Shown here: positions 10,954-21,790 of the stretch, piece after piece
Numbering within the stretch: position 1 is the stretch's first letter
How the letters are laid out: each line of letters opens with the position of its first letter
Assembly: GCF_039555335.1 (NCBI RefSeq)
Contig: NC_092640.1
Span: 27,685,446-27,749,445 of the forward strand
DNA length: 64,000 nt
Reading direction: 5' to 3'
Source of the DNA: Amphiura filiformis
Taxonomy: Eukaryota > Echinodermata > Ophiuroidea > Amphilepidida > Amphiuridae
The notes under the pieces: generated by a model
What the model saw: only the letters and a program-made list of their open reading frames with translations
Database searches by the model: none
What the model was told of the DNA's origin: nothing
Made by a program: the position numbers and the translations under genes

Positions 10954-13900
10954 GTGAATTGGGTAAGAATTAGGATATCATTAGCTCCAAAAATTATTAC
11001 AAAAAAGCTGCTAAATTATTTTGGTAGAGATGCACAAAAGAAATTGTTGACAGAAATTTACTCATTGGAATAATCCATTATCCTTGAGTGACACTGATAA
11101 CAATATCTAGTATCCTCTAGTCGTGTTCACACGGTCGGACATAAGTCACTTATCAGCGGTAATAAGTCACTTAAGTCCGACCGTGTGAACACAACTTCTG
11201 ACTATTAACTGTGATTCGTGATAAATGGAGCACACTGCAAGCAGGTTTTTCTAAATACCAACATGTTGATATCTACGCTTGTAGCTTTCTTAATAGCAAA
11301 ACTCGATGTATGGCCTGAATACACATACTATGCACTTACTCTCTAAATACAAATAACGATGCTGAGAAAAAGGGAGCATAGTAACAAAATGAGTAAAGAA
11401 TCAATGTTAAATAAATTGTACTCAAATTGAGTAAAAAATATTTAATCAATATAGAGTTCTATTTGCTCGTTTTGATATTCTCTTCCCTTTTAATTAATCG
11501 GGTGATAGGAACATTTAGCTTGACTCAAAAGTAGCGTCCGCACAATGTTTGTTGGTGTTTTCTATATTTCTGAGACCTGGTTCATAAGCTGCGGCTGCCA
11601 CCCTGGCACCCCTAAGCATTTTGAAATAAATGACCCAAACATGACCCCATAGGGTTATACAGGGGTCAAAAATTAAAAGCGTTCAAATATCAATTGTTGT
11701 CAATACGACCTTTGGTTCAGAAGTTTTGTGCCGTAACAGGTCAAGGGTCAATTTCAAGTTTACATAGGGGTCAAAAATTTAAGTTGCTCCGATTTTCGTA
11801 AAAGTTGTCGTAAATTGTTTGTATACCAAAAGGAATTCAGAAACATAAAAGTTTATTATGTGTGATCTAACGGAACGCTAGTAACAATAACACAAACCTT
11901 TTGCTAATATTTGTAATACTCATTATTGTTTTCTTTAAAGATGCAGGTGAGGACGTTTCACGATTGCAAAATGAATTCGTATTCGCGATCCCTTCTACAG
12001 ATTATCAAGTACGAAGTCCCCCACATGTATTAGTAACTACCTCATCATCAGTTCCAGTCATCACCACATTGACCATCCCTGGAGTTGGGTATATGGTTAA
12101 CAACACCATCACTAAAGACAGCCCTGCTGATATTCGCCTGACAGAGGCTGAGGTAGGTCAAGTACGTCTTTTTCATGGAGACAGAAAACAAAGTAAGACA
12201 TTGATGCTAAGATCATCTGGCAAAGTGTCCGTTCACGCTGTAGATAATGAACTAGCCAACGGAGATGGTTTTGCAGTCTTGCCAACTTCACAACTAGGTA
12301 CGCAATACTATGTAGCATCATACAAACCTAGCTTACTCGACTATCCGTCATTCTTTTGTATATCATCTCTCTATTCTAAAACGTCAATTTACATCAAAAC
12401 ACCTGCAGAAAACGAACACCAAGTCATACTAGAAGAAAATGAAAGTTATCGTTTTGATGGTAGTGCTTTTGAGGATCTTTCAGGAACTCTTGTGCAAAGT
12501 GATAAGCCAATTGCCGTGATATCAGGTGTGTGGACACGGGTACCTGAGAATATAACATGTTGTGCTGGTGGCTTACTAGAGCAACTACCACCTGTACACA
12601 GTTGGGGATACAACTTTATACTGTCGGCATTTCTAAGTTTAAATTCTGGTTATGTGTACAGAGTATATGCAGTGAATATGTCTGTTATTCAGGAAAATGG
12701 CATATCTACACGCATCGCTGCTAACTCTATTTATGAAACAGATGTCACAGCAGACACTGTTGTGTCATTGACATCAGACCATCCTATCATGGTGGTGCAG
12801 TACATGAAGAGCAACGATGGCTATCTTAATGAACCCGGTGGTCCATCAATGCTAATCGTCCAACCAATCACATCGTTTACTGGCAACGTAATATTTCCTG
12901 TAATTGAGTACACATCGACTCATTTCAGACACACATATTACATCAATATTGTGATAGATTGTGAATTTGTCGATGGACTACTCTTGGATGATTCACCTTC
13001 AATCAGAACAAACGAAGTTATACTAAAAAGTCGTGATGAATCCATGTGTTGTTTACGCACAGGTTTGTCTTCTGGACATCACACTGTATCACATAATAAT
13101 CCAATAGCAAGATTCTTTGTATGCGTGTATGGCATATCTAGCAGATCTTCCTACGCATATGCAGCGAATGTTTTAAATTCAGCAGGTGAGTTTCATAACT
13201 CTCAGAACAGCTCAGAACGTTAAATTACTATGAAGTTTATCTTAACAAACATGATAAGAGAACAACGGCGTTGCCAAGGGTCGGGTGCATGGGGTGGAGA
13301 GCTTGAGCCTTTCCAGATATCATGGACCGTCACACATCCATAACTGCTTCTAGAGCAAATTGCTTTATTATATTATCGCGAATGTGTCAGTTTCCTCACT
13401 AAATATTGGCAACAGAGGACTAATTGTTTTGTGCCGTAGCTAAAAATCATGTTTCCAAATTGCGATCATTTTGGTATATGTGCGAGAAAAACGGATGGAT
13501 CCTAAATACTGCATTAGATTAAGTGTTTCAGATAAAATTTCAATTTTAGATGTGCAATGCAATGAGTGATCCAAGAAAGTTGAAAGTTTTAACCACCTCT
13601 ATATCCTCTATGTCCTCTCCATCAGCCATTAACTGCTGGTCTACCTTCTCTCCACAGATCATGATCTTTGTCTTTTTGAAATTAAGGAACAGTCCATACT
13701 CCTCACTAGCTTTCTTTACCCTTTTACTAGGCCTTGAAGTGTCAGCTTATTACTTGCTCTTTATATTTTGTTATGAATCTGACATAAAATATAAGTGTGA
13801 CGGGTGTTCTATAAGGGGTCACAGTTCATGTACATCCCGATGCATAATTAATATTTGATACGCGCGCATAACAAATTAAAAAAAATGGAGAGCTGTGAAC

Positions 13901-16900
13901 TTTCGACCCAGAAAATTTGTACACGTTGAATGTCAGCCCAAAATTAAGCAAATGTTGGCACTTAACATTTGTCCCACTAGCCTCTGAACTTTGGAATGTT
14001 GGCCGGTACAACACTAAACGTGGAAGTAGTGCAACTATCTGACAAAAACATTGCATTATGTTAGTACAACCAATACTTTGTTCTCCAGCACCCTGCCCCC
14101 TTCCGGAAAAATCTGATAGCACCACTGTACGAGAATGTGACTGTGTATATACATTGAATTCTGACACCTTATTTATTTATTATCTTCCATGACATTTGAT
14201 TGATCCAGCTTTGATCAATGCAATGGGACAACAACAGTGATGGAGATCTAGGAATTATGTACGAGTTATACAGCAGATTCATATATCTTTCTCAAAGTAG
14301 GCAACAGCGTAGAAATGTTTAGAAGTACGGCATTTAAAAATATTACCATACGATATGCCGAGATAAACATAATTTGTTTTCTTTCGTAGGACCCCACTCA
14401 AGCGAACCACGATTGCCAACAACGTCGTATTTGACCAGACCACGTACAACAACCAATGCCATTCGTAAGTTAAGCCATAGCCTAAAGAGGTTCTGTTGCA
14501 CGAACCATGTTCAAACCAAGGATGAAACACATTTTCGGGAATAAGGGAGTTGAAGATTAACTGATGGGAAATAGGTGAAATAAGCATAATCACGTTTATA
14601 TTTCCAACGGTCTTGCGGTTCTTGAGCATGGGTGTTAAGGTGGTATTTGAGGCATTATGGAAGCATGTTTTAAACACATTAAGGGATGGGGTATGAACGT
14701 TTGGACAGTATTTATTATGGGACATTAGAGCACATCAGACATATCGAATTGCATTCTGAATACGAGGAATGTCCTTCTGATATCAAATAATTTTGATTTT
14801 TTGAAATTCGTAATGTAATACATATTTTATGGCAAATGATTAAAAATTAATATTTTTGATATTTAACAGTACTCGAAGTAAACTTTATAAATTTATATTT
14901 CAAGTGTATGTAGGTGGGATGAAAAGCCGACAATCAATTGATTGTCGGCTTTTCCTCCCAGCTACATACACTTTAAGAATATATCATTAGAAGCTATTAG
15001 ATTTATAAAATTTACTTCGAGGACTGTTATCAAAAAGGTGAAAAATATCACATTTTAATAATTTGTCATAAAATTTGTATTATATCGTGAATTTCAAAAG
15101 ATGAAAATTATTTGATATCAGAAAGACATTCTTTGTATTCAGAATGCAATTCGATATGTCTGATGTGCTGTCATGTCCCACAAAAAATACTGTCGAAACG
15201 CTCAAAACGCTCATTCCAGATCCCTTAATTGAGTGCAGCAAAGCACCTATCAATATGACTTTTGTTGAAGCAAATCGGACATACGGTTTTCAAAATAAAT
15301 AATCAATATTTTCCTTGTATCTTATTGTTTTTGTCAATAATCAATAAAGTTAATGAGCTACATTATGTCTTTTACAGCACTAACTACGGATTCTACAGAT
15401 GGCGGTGACGATACAGGTATAAGAACTGTGTGAAAATAATATGTACACCACTCTAAAGAGAGTATCAGTGGTTTGAATCAGAACACCCTAAGAATATAAA
15501 CATTTATAGATTTTTGCATATTTTGAACAATTAAAATAAATTAAAAATAATCTGCACAAATGGTAAACGTGAAAGTAATCTGATACAATATCTGACATTT
15601 AAAATGAAAGTAGAGTAACGTTGCGCACATACTTAATTATAATCGCGTGAAAGCTGTCTAATTCGAAACCATAGTTAACAGTCGACGCGTCGACGCCACC
15701 ATGACCACTGATAGCAATATTAGAGTTATTAGCAATGTTTTATTAAATAGACATGGGATCTTATGATCATTGTGTTTAATGTATGATTGTTGATCGTAGC
15801 CCTACTATAGGGCCTTTATACCGTGGCGATCCAAATCCATGCTATATCATAAACCCGGGCTATATTCAGAGAACTGCTAAACCCAGTGACCGCTCACTAA
15901 GTTGGTTTTAGCGGTTCTCGGGTATAGTGTGTTTAAAAGGCCATATAGTTGATCGTTTGGTGGAGCAGTAAGACAAAATAATGTGTAAAGACAATCTCTG
16001 ATAATTTAAGGTCAGTGATGGTTTCGGTAATACCAGACGAACCAATACAATACAAGGAAGTAAAATTAACTATGGAATTGAGATATAATAATAAATGGCA
16101 CGCTCGTACATTAGATCAATGAAACCGGTTTTAATTCTCTCCACGCGGGTGTCGACTGCAGACGACAAGTTTTCCAAAAAAAAATCAAAATTCAAAAAAT
16201 TCAGAAATGTAAATTTTCATGACCATATTTGGAATCAGCATGAAAAATGCATTAAAATGAGTACAAACAAGCCTAGTATTGATTCAGTAGTTCATAAGAT
16301 AGTTCTTGATATTTTGAGAAAATATGTCAAAACTTGAACTTTTTCCATTGAAGCGCATGGATAGCACGCAGAGCATTAAGGAAACGCAGTACATGTTGTC
16401 GGAAATAAGCTTTTGCTTATACAGTATGAAATGGTTTAGCTAATGAAATCCGTTTAAAATTATCAACTTGCATTAATATGATAAAAAAAAAGCATATATT
16501 TTCCCATAGTTTCGCGTATGTTTATGAACAATAATATCAACATACATAGTAAACAGTATTGTTGTGGTCTTTAATGTTTTTAATGAATTATTTTCGCAGG
16601 CATCATCGTTGGTGGCGTTGCTGGGGCTGTCGTGTTGATATGCATCATTATACTTATCTTATTAATATTGTATATGATAAGGTATGACTTATCCCATATA
16701 TCTCCTTGATTCTCTGTTTGTTTATCTGTCTGTATGTCTATGTGTCGGGTTGTCTGTTTGTCAGTTTTGGTGTCTGTGTGTCTACCATTCTGTCGTTCTG
16801 TGGGTGTTTGTCTGTTTGTCAATCTGTCCAATGTCCTTTCTTTCAACACTTTCGAAATAAATATAGGTGTAGGCCTAATTGCAGAATATATTCCGACTCT

Positions 16901-17298
16901 AACCTTCTAACCTTAAAATTAACTAAGGCGTACTAGATTCGCAATTACGCCATACAGGCCTATACAAAGCGTCAGTGCAAATAATAGCTAATCTTATTTT
17001 GTTATCCCTCAGGAGCAAGCAGAGACGCAACAAATACAGCAATGCACGAATTGATCACCGCGCAAATCACGTATACGAAACACAGATTACAGCTGGGAAT
17101 ATTAACCATCAGTATGATGAAATAAACGACGCACCACAAGAATATGCGTACGCGTATGCGGATGACCGGCACCAAATGATACGAAACGATGATGGTACTT
17201 ACGCGTATGCGTATGCTGAGCCTGATACAGATCGAGAACCCATAACACACACATACATGTTTTCGCCGACAAACGGGGACGCTGTACTTGACCGATGA
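10893..17298 (+). CDS. Gene A: IgGFc-binding-domain type I receptor, intact
   Basis: My six-exon model joins 10893-10953, 11941-13185, 14390-14464, 15378-15416, 16600-16681 and 17013-17298. The total is 1788 bases, exactly 596 codons including the stop, with GT/AG at every border. Residues 1-20 form a signal peptide; about 22-435 an IgGFc-binding-type domain; 436-474 a Thr/Pro-rich stalk; about 475-500 a transmembrane helix; 501-595 a tyrosine-rich cytoplasmic tail. The family's best-known member is the mucus protein FCGBP, but no von Willebrand type D repeats are present here. The protein should therefore sit in the plasma membrane with the domain outside. The ligand is unknown. Start chosen at ATGGCAGCAAGG because genes B and C begin ATGACAGCAAGG at the same place; an ATG 12 bases upstream is in frame. 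Paralogs B and C share exon order. Function as an immune-type receptor is inference. Confidence 0.85.
11123..11192. repeat. 70-base near-perfect hairpin in intron 1 of gene A
   Basis: GTGTTCACACGGTCGGAC at the left is matched by its reverse complement at the right, with smaller inner arms around TAAGTCACTTA and a short loop. Probably a tiny MITE; no target duplication identified. Confidence 0.8.
11941..13185 (+). CDS. Gene A exon 2: IgGFc-binding-type ectodomain
   Basis: One 1245-base exon carries the whole globular domain. The acceptor is TTCTTTAAAG and the donor GTGAGT. Family-like blocks in order: EFVFAIPS near the start; TTLTIPGVGYMVNNTITKD; FAVLPTSQLGTQYYVASY; VISGVWTRVPENITCC; LLEQLPPVHSWGYNFILSAF; SGYVYRVYAVN; DHPIMVVQYMKS; GPSMLIVQPITSF; TYYINIVIDCEF. 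This order (SLGxxY, then CC..LxEQLPP..xWG, then Q(Y)..S, then YINIV) is what I know of FCGBP N-terminal domains. Potential N-glycosylation sites: NNT, NES, NIT and NMS. Cysteines occur as singles and as CC pairs. The matching exons in B and C confirm the borders. Confidence 0.88.
13556..13735 (-). mobile_element. LINE reverse-transcriptase fragment
   Basis: In intron 2 of gene A, the minus strand encodes KKASEEYGLFLNFKKTKIMI followed by a variable linker and DIEVVKTFNFLGSLI. The block G-L-x-L-N-x-K-K-T-K-x-M plus V-x-x-F-x-(Y/F)-L-G-S is the hallmark of the palm/thumb part of non-LTR retrotransposon RT (the sentence NxxKTKxM...FxYLGS). Only about 60 residues remain in frame, so it is a relic. 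Clade (CR1-, RTE- or Jockey-like) cannot be set from this piece. Confidence 0.82.
14390..14464 (+). CDS. Gene A exon 3: Pro/Thr-rich stalk
   Basis: A 75-base exon between TTCTTTCGTAG and GTAAGT, phase 1 in and out. It encodes 25 residues including SEPRLPTTSYLTRPRTTTNA. It is supported by an exon of exactly the same length and phase in gene B (36862-36936: LSREALLPANSHLN, then ITTSS). It is too short for a typical ORF search. Thr/Pro/Ser content suggests an O-glycosylated stalk between domain and membrane. Confidence 0.75.
14679..15228. mobile_element. TTAA-flanked foldback element in gene A intron 3
   Basis: TTAA occurs at 14679-14682 and 15225-15228. Each arm is roughly 250 bases; the arms share GACAGTATTTxTxxTGGGACAT, CATCAGACATATCGAATTGC and TACTTCGAG. 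The centre is GACAATCAATTGATTGTC. A second copy lies at 57583-58102. Non-autonomous. Confidence 0.88.
15378..15416 (+). CDS. Gene A exon 4: Thr/Asp stalk exon
   Basis: A 39-base phase 1-1 exon between TTTTACAG and GTATAAG, encoding LTTDSTDGGDDT. Gene B has four copies of the related 48-base exon (LTTMTTESTNRGDDT). Part of the extracellular stalk. Confidence 0.8.
16600..16681 (+). CDS. Gene A exon 5: transmembrane helix
   Basis: An 82-base exon (phase 1 in, phase 2 out) between TTTTCGCAG and GTATGA encodes GIIVGGVAGAVVLICIIILI and continues L-L-I-L-Y-M-I-R. It is a Gly-rich N-terminal half then an Ile/Leu helix of about 25 residues, followed at once by basic RSKQRR from the next exon, a stop-transfer pattern with N-terminus outside. 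The gene B copy (53752-53833) is closely similar, which supports both borders. Confidence 0.88.
16690..16835. repeat. TGTCTG-rich low-complexity tract
   Basis: Degenerate CTGT/TGTC repeats in the intron after the transmembrane exon. The same intron in gene B has a short CTGCCTGTCTGCCTGTCTC remnant, so the tract predates the duplication. Confidence 0.75.
17013..17298 (+). CDS. Gene A exon 6: tyrosine-rich cytoplasmic tail
   Basis: The acceptor is GTTATCCCTCAG and the stop is TGA at 17296-17298. About 95 residues with ten tyrosines: KYS, VYETQ, QYDEI, EYAYAYAD, TYAYAYAE and TYMF. QYDEI resembles the pY-E-E-I type of Src-family SH2 ligand. YDEI-x6-YAYA has the spacing of an ITAM, but the second module lacks the hydrophobic +3 residue. 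YETQ is a YxxQ motif, known in some receptors as a STAT3 site. These are pattern matches only. The two YAYAYA blocks are encoded by similar DNA (TACGCGTATGCGTATGC), suggesting an internal duplication. Confidence 0.82.
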
Positions 17299-17370
17299 AC
17301 GCGGACATGGTTTTTGTAATTGTAATTTTCTGCTACTATTCGGGGACGTAGATCCGTTTTGAATTATACA

Positions 17371-17458
17371 AATGGGCTATTCCATTTGAAATCCACACTA
17401 CCCCTGTGAACGATTTTGGAAATATATTCCACCGGGGGAGTATAAATTTCAAATAGAA
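17371..17458. repeat. Short hairpin MITE 3' of gene A
   Basis: GGGCTATTCCATTTGAAAT pairs with ATTTCAAATAGAATC across a C/G-rich centre (TACCCC..GGGGGAGTA). Lies just downstream of the gene A stop and could be within its 3' UTR. Confidence 0.7.
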
Positions 17459-17599
17459 TCATATCAATTTCTAAGCGCTGGTATGACAAATTGGCCATTG
17501 CTCATTGTGTGAATCTAGTAAAAGGACAATATATAACTGTGCTCTTTCATTTAATGACATAAAATTTGAGAAATATTGTTAGGATCATCCGGGACTTAG

Positions 17600-18436
17600 A
17601 CATGTAAAACCTACATCTTGGTCAAAAATTGTGCGCAAATATGCCGTTTTAATAGATTTACAACATTCGCCTTGCTATAAACATTGAACTGCGTCATCTC
17701 GTCGGCCCTATCACATACTGACGTATTCGACATTTTTAACATGTTTGAGAAAGTTGGTATATTAGATTTTATGTTCTACCTCATATATTCACCAAAACCA
17801 TGCCCAGTGGCTTAATTAGTAAATTTAATTAATTTAATTATGTCTGCATCACATAACGACGTATTTACCGATCACCTATACTGCGCAAGCTCAGTATATC
17901 GTATCTGCACATGACGTATTTGTCATTTGAACGGCAAAATTAACATTAGTCCTTTTCACATAGTGACGTATTTTATCTAATATTGATTTTTTGCAGAATA
18001 AGGTATGCTCTGATAGTGATAAGTGAATTATATTTAAAATATTGTATATTTGCATTACTGTTAACCTAATTATGCAGCAAATGAAAATCGCTAGATTTTC
18101 AAGTTCGATTTTCTCGAAATCCGTATTTTGCAAATACGTCAGTATGTGATACGACGACGTAATGAAAAAAGTGGTTTTACATGTTTTAGCGGGAATTGAC
18201 ATTTGAAGTTTTGACAAAACCAATCACATATACCGTATTTTCCACTAGTCACCAGCCAGAAGCTCACCAAGTCTTATGATGCTATGCCACACATCCGTGT
18301 AGTGTAAACACAGACTGTGTAGAGACAAGGCATTGCTGGGCTAACTTTGCTTGGACATATTTGTGTGCCCAGGTGTATCGAGGTGGAAACTGTGCAGGGG
18401 TGCGTTTATATAGAGAATCGTTTTACAACCAAACCT
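17600..18436. repeat. Dispersed repeat, inverted shorter copy at 60238-60597
   Basis: Shared landmarks on opposite strands: ACATTCGCCTTGCTATA (17665) with TATAGCAAGGCGAATGT (about 60549); TTTTCCACTAGTCACCAG (18240) with CTGGTGACTAGTGGAAAA (about 60406); CGAGGTGGAAACTGTGCA with TGCACAGTTTCCACCTCG (about 60278). The 60-kb copy lacks most of the middle. The middle here has several near-copies of CACATAxxGACGTATTT. Family not recognised. Confidence 0.8.
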
Positions 18437-18607
18437 TGTAGCACATTAAGCATCTTCATTTGAAACTTACGCTCACTCTGTGGAATATTCAGGTTGGAGC
18501 TTTCTCAGAGGTCGGAGGAAATTCAAATGGAGGTGCTGAATGTGCTAATTCCATTTCAAAAATTATACCCTACCAACCGTCGGGGTCTGATTTTTATATC
18601 AACAACA

Positions 18608-18940
18608 GAGGAGCAGCGTGACACACTGATTAAGGTCTTTGACTTTGGTGCGAGAGGTCCCGGGTTCAATTCCCCGCAGGACCCAAAAAAATCTCCACTC
18701 TCCTCGTGGTCCATCTGGTAATGGCGGGGCAGATGATCCATGATAAAAGATATCGTTACAGTTGGTTACGATCAGGGTAACGCCCGATTGTCGGCTACAT
18801 TTGCCTGTTCTGTAAAACTACCCCGGCCAGCTATCTACGTTGACCCCCTTCACCAGGTCACTTGTGCCTGGCCGAAGTTTCGTCAGCGTTATCTCCTAAA
18901 TTTTAGCTGGTAATGCCTAGATATGCTCGACATAAAAAGA
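18608..18940 (+). mobile_element. Second tRNA-derived SINE family, one copy
   Basis: The head has a tRNA-like B box GGTCCCGGGTTCAATTCCCC (18655-18674) and an upstream region GTGACACACTGATTAAGGTC that would hold the A box. The body includes CTCTCCTCGTGGTCCATCTGG and GATCAGGGTAACGCC. No strong tail is seen, so the right border is approximate. Different from the SINE at 7234. Confidence 0.6.
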
Positions 18941-18974
18941 GGACGTACTCTCAAATACATTTCAGGAAGTTTAC

Positions 18975-19725
18975 AATATTAGGAAATTGAAAATGGGCCC
19001 GGTAAACACAAATAAAATTTACCTTAATTTTTGGCTAAACTAGTTTACCATTGAAGACCTGAGCGCAAGAAGACCGTAAGTCCATATTTGCCATTTTGAG
19101 ATATGATCGTTTAAACTTTTTTAAATAAGTATAATTTGGAAACAAAAAAAAAAAAGCCATAATATGTACTCAGGTACATGAGTATAGGCAAGAAGAATCA
19201 TTTTGTACATGAACCAAGTAAATAACTGTAATATTGATCGATATTGATCGATTTATCATTTTTGGATTTACGGTCTTCTTGCGCTCTGAATCCAGATGTT
19301 GGAAATATTTATATATTTATATATTAATATATATATCTATGTGCAAAGACGAGCAATTTGACACCTTGTTTGTTGAATTTGAAGGTTGTTTTAAAATTTG
19401 ACCTCAGTTGACCTTTAACCGGACGTGACCCTAAAACTCATCAACCGAGCTCAAAATATATGATAAATTATATATTTTCGTAATCGTTGTGATGAGACGA
19501 GTAATTTGACATGTCTCTTGACAATCATTTTCACGTGACCCCTATGAGGAGGGGGCCGAATGTTAAAAATCATCCCATAATTTCAAAACCACCTGTAAAT
19601 CAATTTCTTCAAAAGTGGACTTACAGTCTTCTTGCGCTCAGGTCTTCAATGGTAAACTAGTTTAGCCAAAAATTAAGGTCAATTTTATTTGTGTTTACCG
19701 GGCCCATTTTCAATTTCCTAATATT
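18975..19725. mobile_element. Foldback element, ~750 bases
   Basis: Left arm from AATATTAGGAAATTGAAAAT through GGGCCCGGTAAACACAAAT and TAGTTTACCATTGAAGACCT to GCGCAAGAAGAC; the right arm is its complement, ending TTTCCTAATATT. Arms are about 110 bases with a third GCGCTC/GTCTTCTTGCGC copy near 19270. No coding sequence. Confidence 0.88.
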
Positions 19726-20510
19726 GGGGTGAGGTGGGGGTTAAGGGGATACGTTTGTAAAGGTTGTCATGTATTATACATATTAAATTGGAATCAGTTT
19801 TGATTGTTATTGGAAAGCCTACATCTTCAAAATGCGGCATAGGGTCTTCTTAAAATGACCATAAGTTATTGTTATATGACTATGACATTAATCGACAAAT
19901 TATTTGAATTATATGTTGCATTTTGATGTGCCAGTCATGTCATAATCACTGGAAACTGATAGCTAACGATCATTTTGATACAGTCTGTATGCGATTTGTT
20001 TTCCACAAAATGTTTTGAGCTTAGAATTTGAGCGTGATTAATATTGTATTTATTATGCATATAAACAATTTCAATGGGCTGGTAGCTAACTTTTGGTTGA
20101 CATTTATACATTTATACATGAATGAACATTAAAAGAGCTCTAGGCTCATGTGTTATCGTAAACATAGGGAACGGCGGGTAATCCCGCTCTTGATATTGGT
20201 ATGGTTTATGTTGTTACGTTGTTTTAATGTGTAGAAATATGCTTATTAGGTTTTCGGGATTACCCCAGTCTCGCCTACAGCTTCCTCTTCATTTACTTAC
20301 GTCATTCAGCCCGCTGCCTTGAAAATTAATTTCGCTTCGTACGAGCCCGAACTTTACCAACACATTTTTTTTCAGGAGAAATACGCATAAAAAATTGCAA
20401 CGAGTGTCAACATGTAATGTAATCATTATTCTCTTCGAATGGAGTTAAATTTGTTTTTGCAATAGATATATATGCCTTTTAAGGGAAATTTGATACCATT
20501 TCTGATCTTA
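19726..20510. other. Intergenic, no feature seen
   Basis: AT-rich sequence between two foldback elements. One local inverted pair around GGCGGGTAATCCCGC (about 20173). Nothing coding. Confidence 0.4.
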
Positions 20511-21478
20511 TTATACAGGCCAAAATTTCAATAGATGCAGACTTGACATTTAATATGGAATAATGTTTCGCAAAATTCCAAGACTGGTCTGGTAGAGGTC
20601 TGCATAAACAGCACGGGCTAAATATTAATTGGGCTGTGTCAGGAGATGGTGTAAAATATATAACTGTATGACAGAAAATGTGCTTTCTATTAGTTTACAT
20701 TATGGCGCTCATTATGTAGTGAATTAGCCTAAAATGGCGGATTTAAGGAGACTAAATTTTCTTTTGTGGGGGTAAAATTTCTGAATTTGAGCGACATTAT
20801 TCTGAAATTATCAAATTCATTGAAGTTTGAGGCGTGATTTTACTGAACCTGAATACCAATAAGTGTTCGTCTGAACTGAAATGCACCTGTGATCTACCAG
20901 TTTTGAAAGTGGGAGGAGCTTTAAAACATATGGCTCTTAATGGTTCCCTGTGGCCAAATGTTATAAACTTACTGTACACAAAGAAACAGTGTGAGTTCAT
21001 TGGACAACCAGGAATCCACACAGTTATTTTGTACCGTAAGTTTGTAACATTTGACCCCACGGAGACATTTAAACTTTCTGAGTACGTACAGCTTCTAAGA
21101 GCCCCATTTTAAGCTCCTCCCCTGCTCAAAATCTTGGTACATTTTAAGTGTATTTCAGCTGGGATGAATGCCAGTTGCTGACGAAGTTTAAGAAATATCA
21201 CCTCAAACCCCTATAGATTTGATAATAACAGAACCATTTTGCATAAAGTCTGAAATTGTGTCCCCACAAAACCTAAATTCAAGGCAAATTCGCTACATTA
21301 TGAGCACCATACTGTAAACATATGGAAAGCACATTTTCTATCAAAGAATTATTTTACACCATCCCCTGACACACCCCAATTAATATTTAGCCTGTGCGGT
21401 CTATGCAGACTCCGTCCAAACCAGTCTCGGAATTTTGCGAAAATATTCCATATTAAATGTCAAGTCTGTAATATAAAC
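20511..21478. mobile_element. Foldback element, ~970 bases
   Basis: Left arm GACTTGACATTTAATATGGA at about 20540 and GCAAAATTCCAAGACTGGT pair with the right-end sequences near 21417-21470. Further in, TATTAATTGGG pairs with CCAATTAATATT and ATTATGGCGCTCAT with ATGAGCACCATA. The middle reads open on both strands because of the palindrome; not taken as coding. Confidence 0.82.
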
Positions 21479-21790
21479 AATAGTGCAAAAACTGTGAAAG
21501 ACGATATAACACGATACCATTTTGAACAATGCAACTTTCATTGTAAATTTTCATTGTAAATTTAGAATTTCTTTAATTTTATTTCTTTCACTTCCTCATT
21601 TGTCTTTTCTTTCTCGCTTTCGGTTATCTTATTCTTTTTTCTTTGCTTCTTTATTCAAAGTATATTATTTTTTCATATTTCTTACATGCTTGTTACTTGT
21701 TCCTGCTATTTCTTTTCTTTCTCTCTTTTCTATCTTGGTTTTTTAATCTTTATTTGCTATTTTTTGTTTCCTGCTCTTCTCTCCGGAACT
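21470..21790. repeat. Polypyrimidine repeat, copy 1
   Basis: ATACCATTTTGAACAA then long TTTCTTT/CTTCCTCAT stretches. A second copy lies at about 24108-24470 with the same order of landmarks (CACTTCCTCAT, GTTCCTGCTATTTCTTT, GCTCTTC). Its open frames are low-complexity artefacts. Confidence 0.75.

Noticed and set aside
13550-13858. Plus-strand open frame in gene A intron 2
   Set aside because: Shadow of the minus-strand reverse-transcriptase fragment.
14279-14725. Minus-strand open frame across exon 3 of gene A
   Set aside because: Antisense shadow of the stalk exon plus the start of a TTAA foldback element.
15675-15705. GTCGACGCGTCGAC followed by GCCACCATG looked like a cloning linker with a Kozak start
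   Set aside because: The surrounding intron is homologous to gene B intron sequence near 48900, and no vector sequence follows; taken as chance.
20797-21112. Overlapping open frames on both strands at 20.8-21.1 kb
   Set aside because: They lie inside a foldback element and mirror each other.
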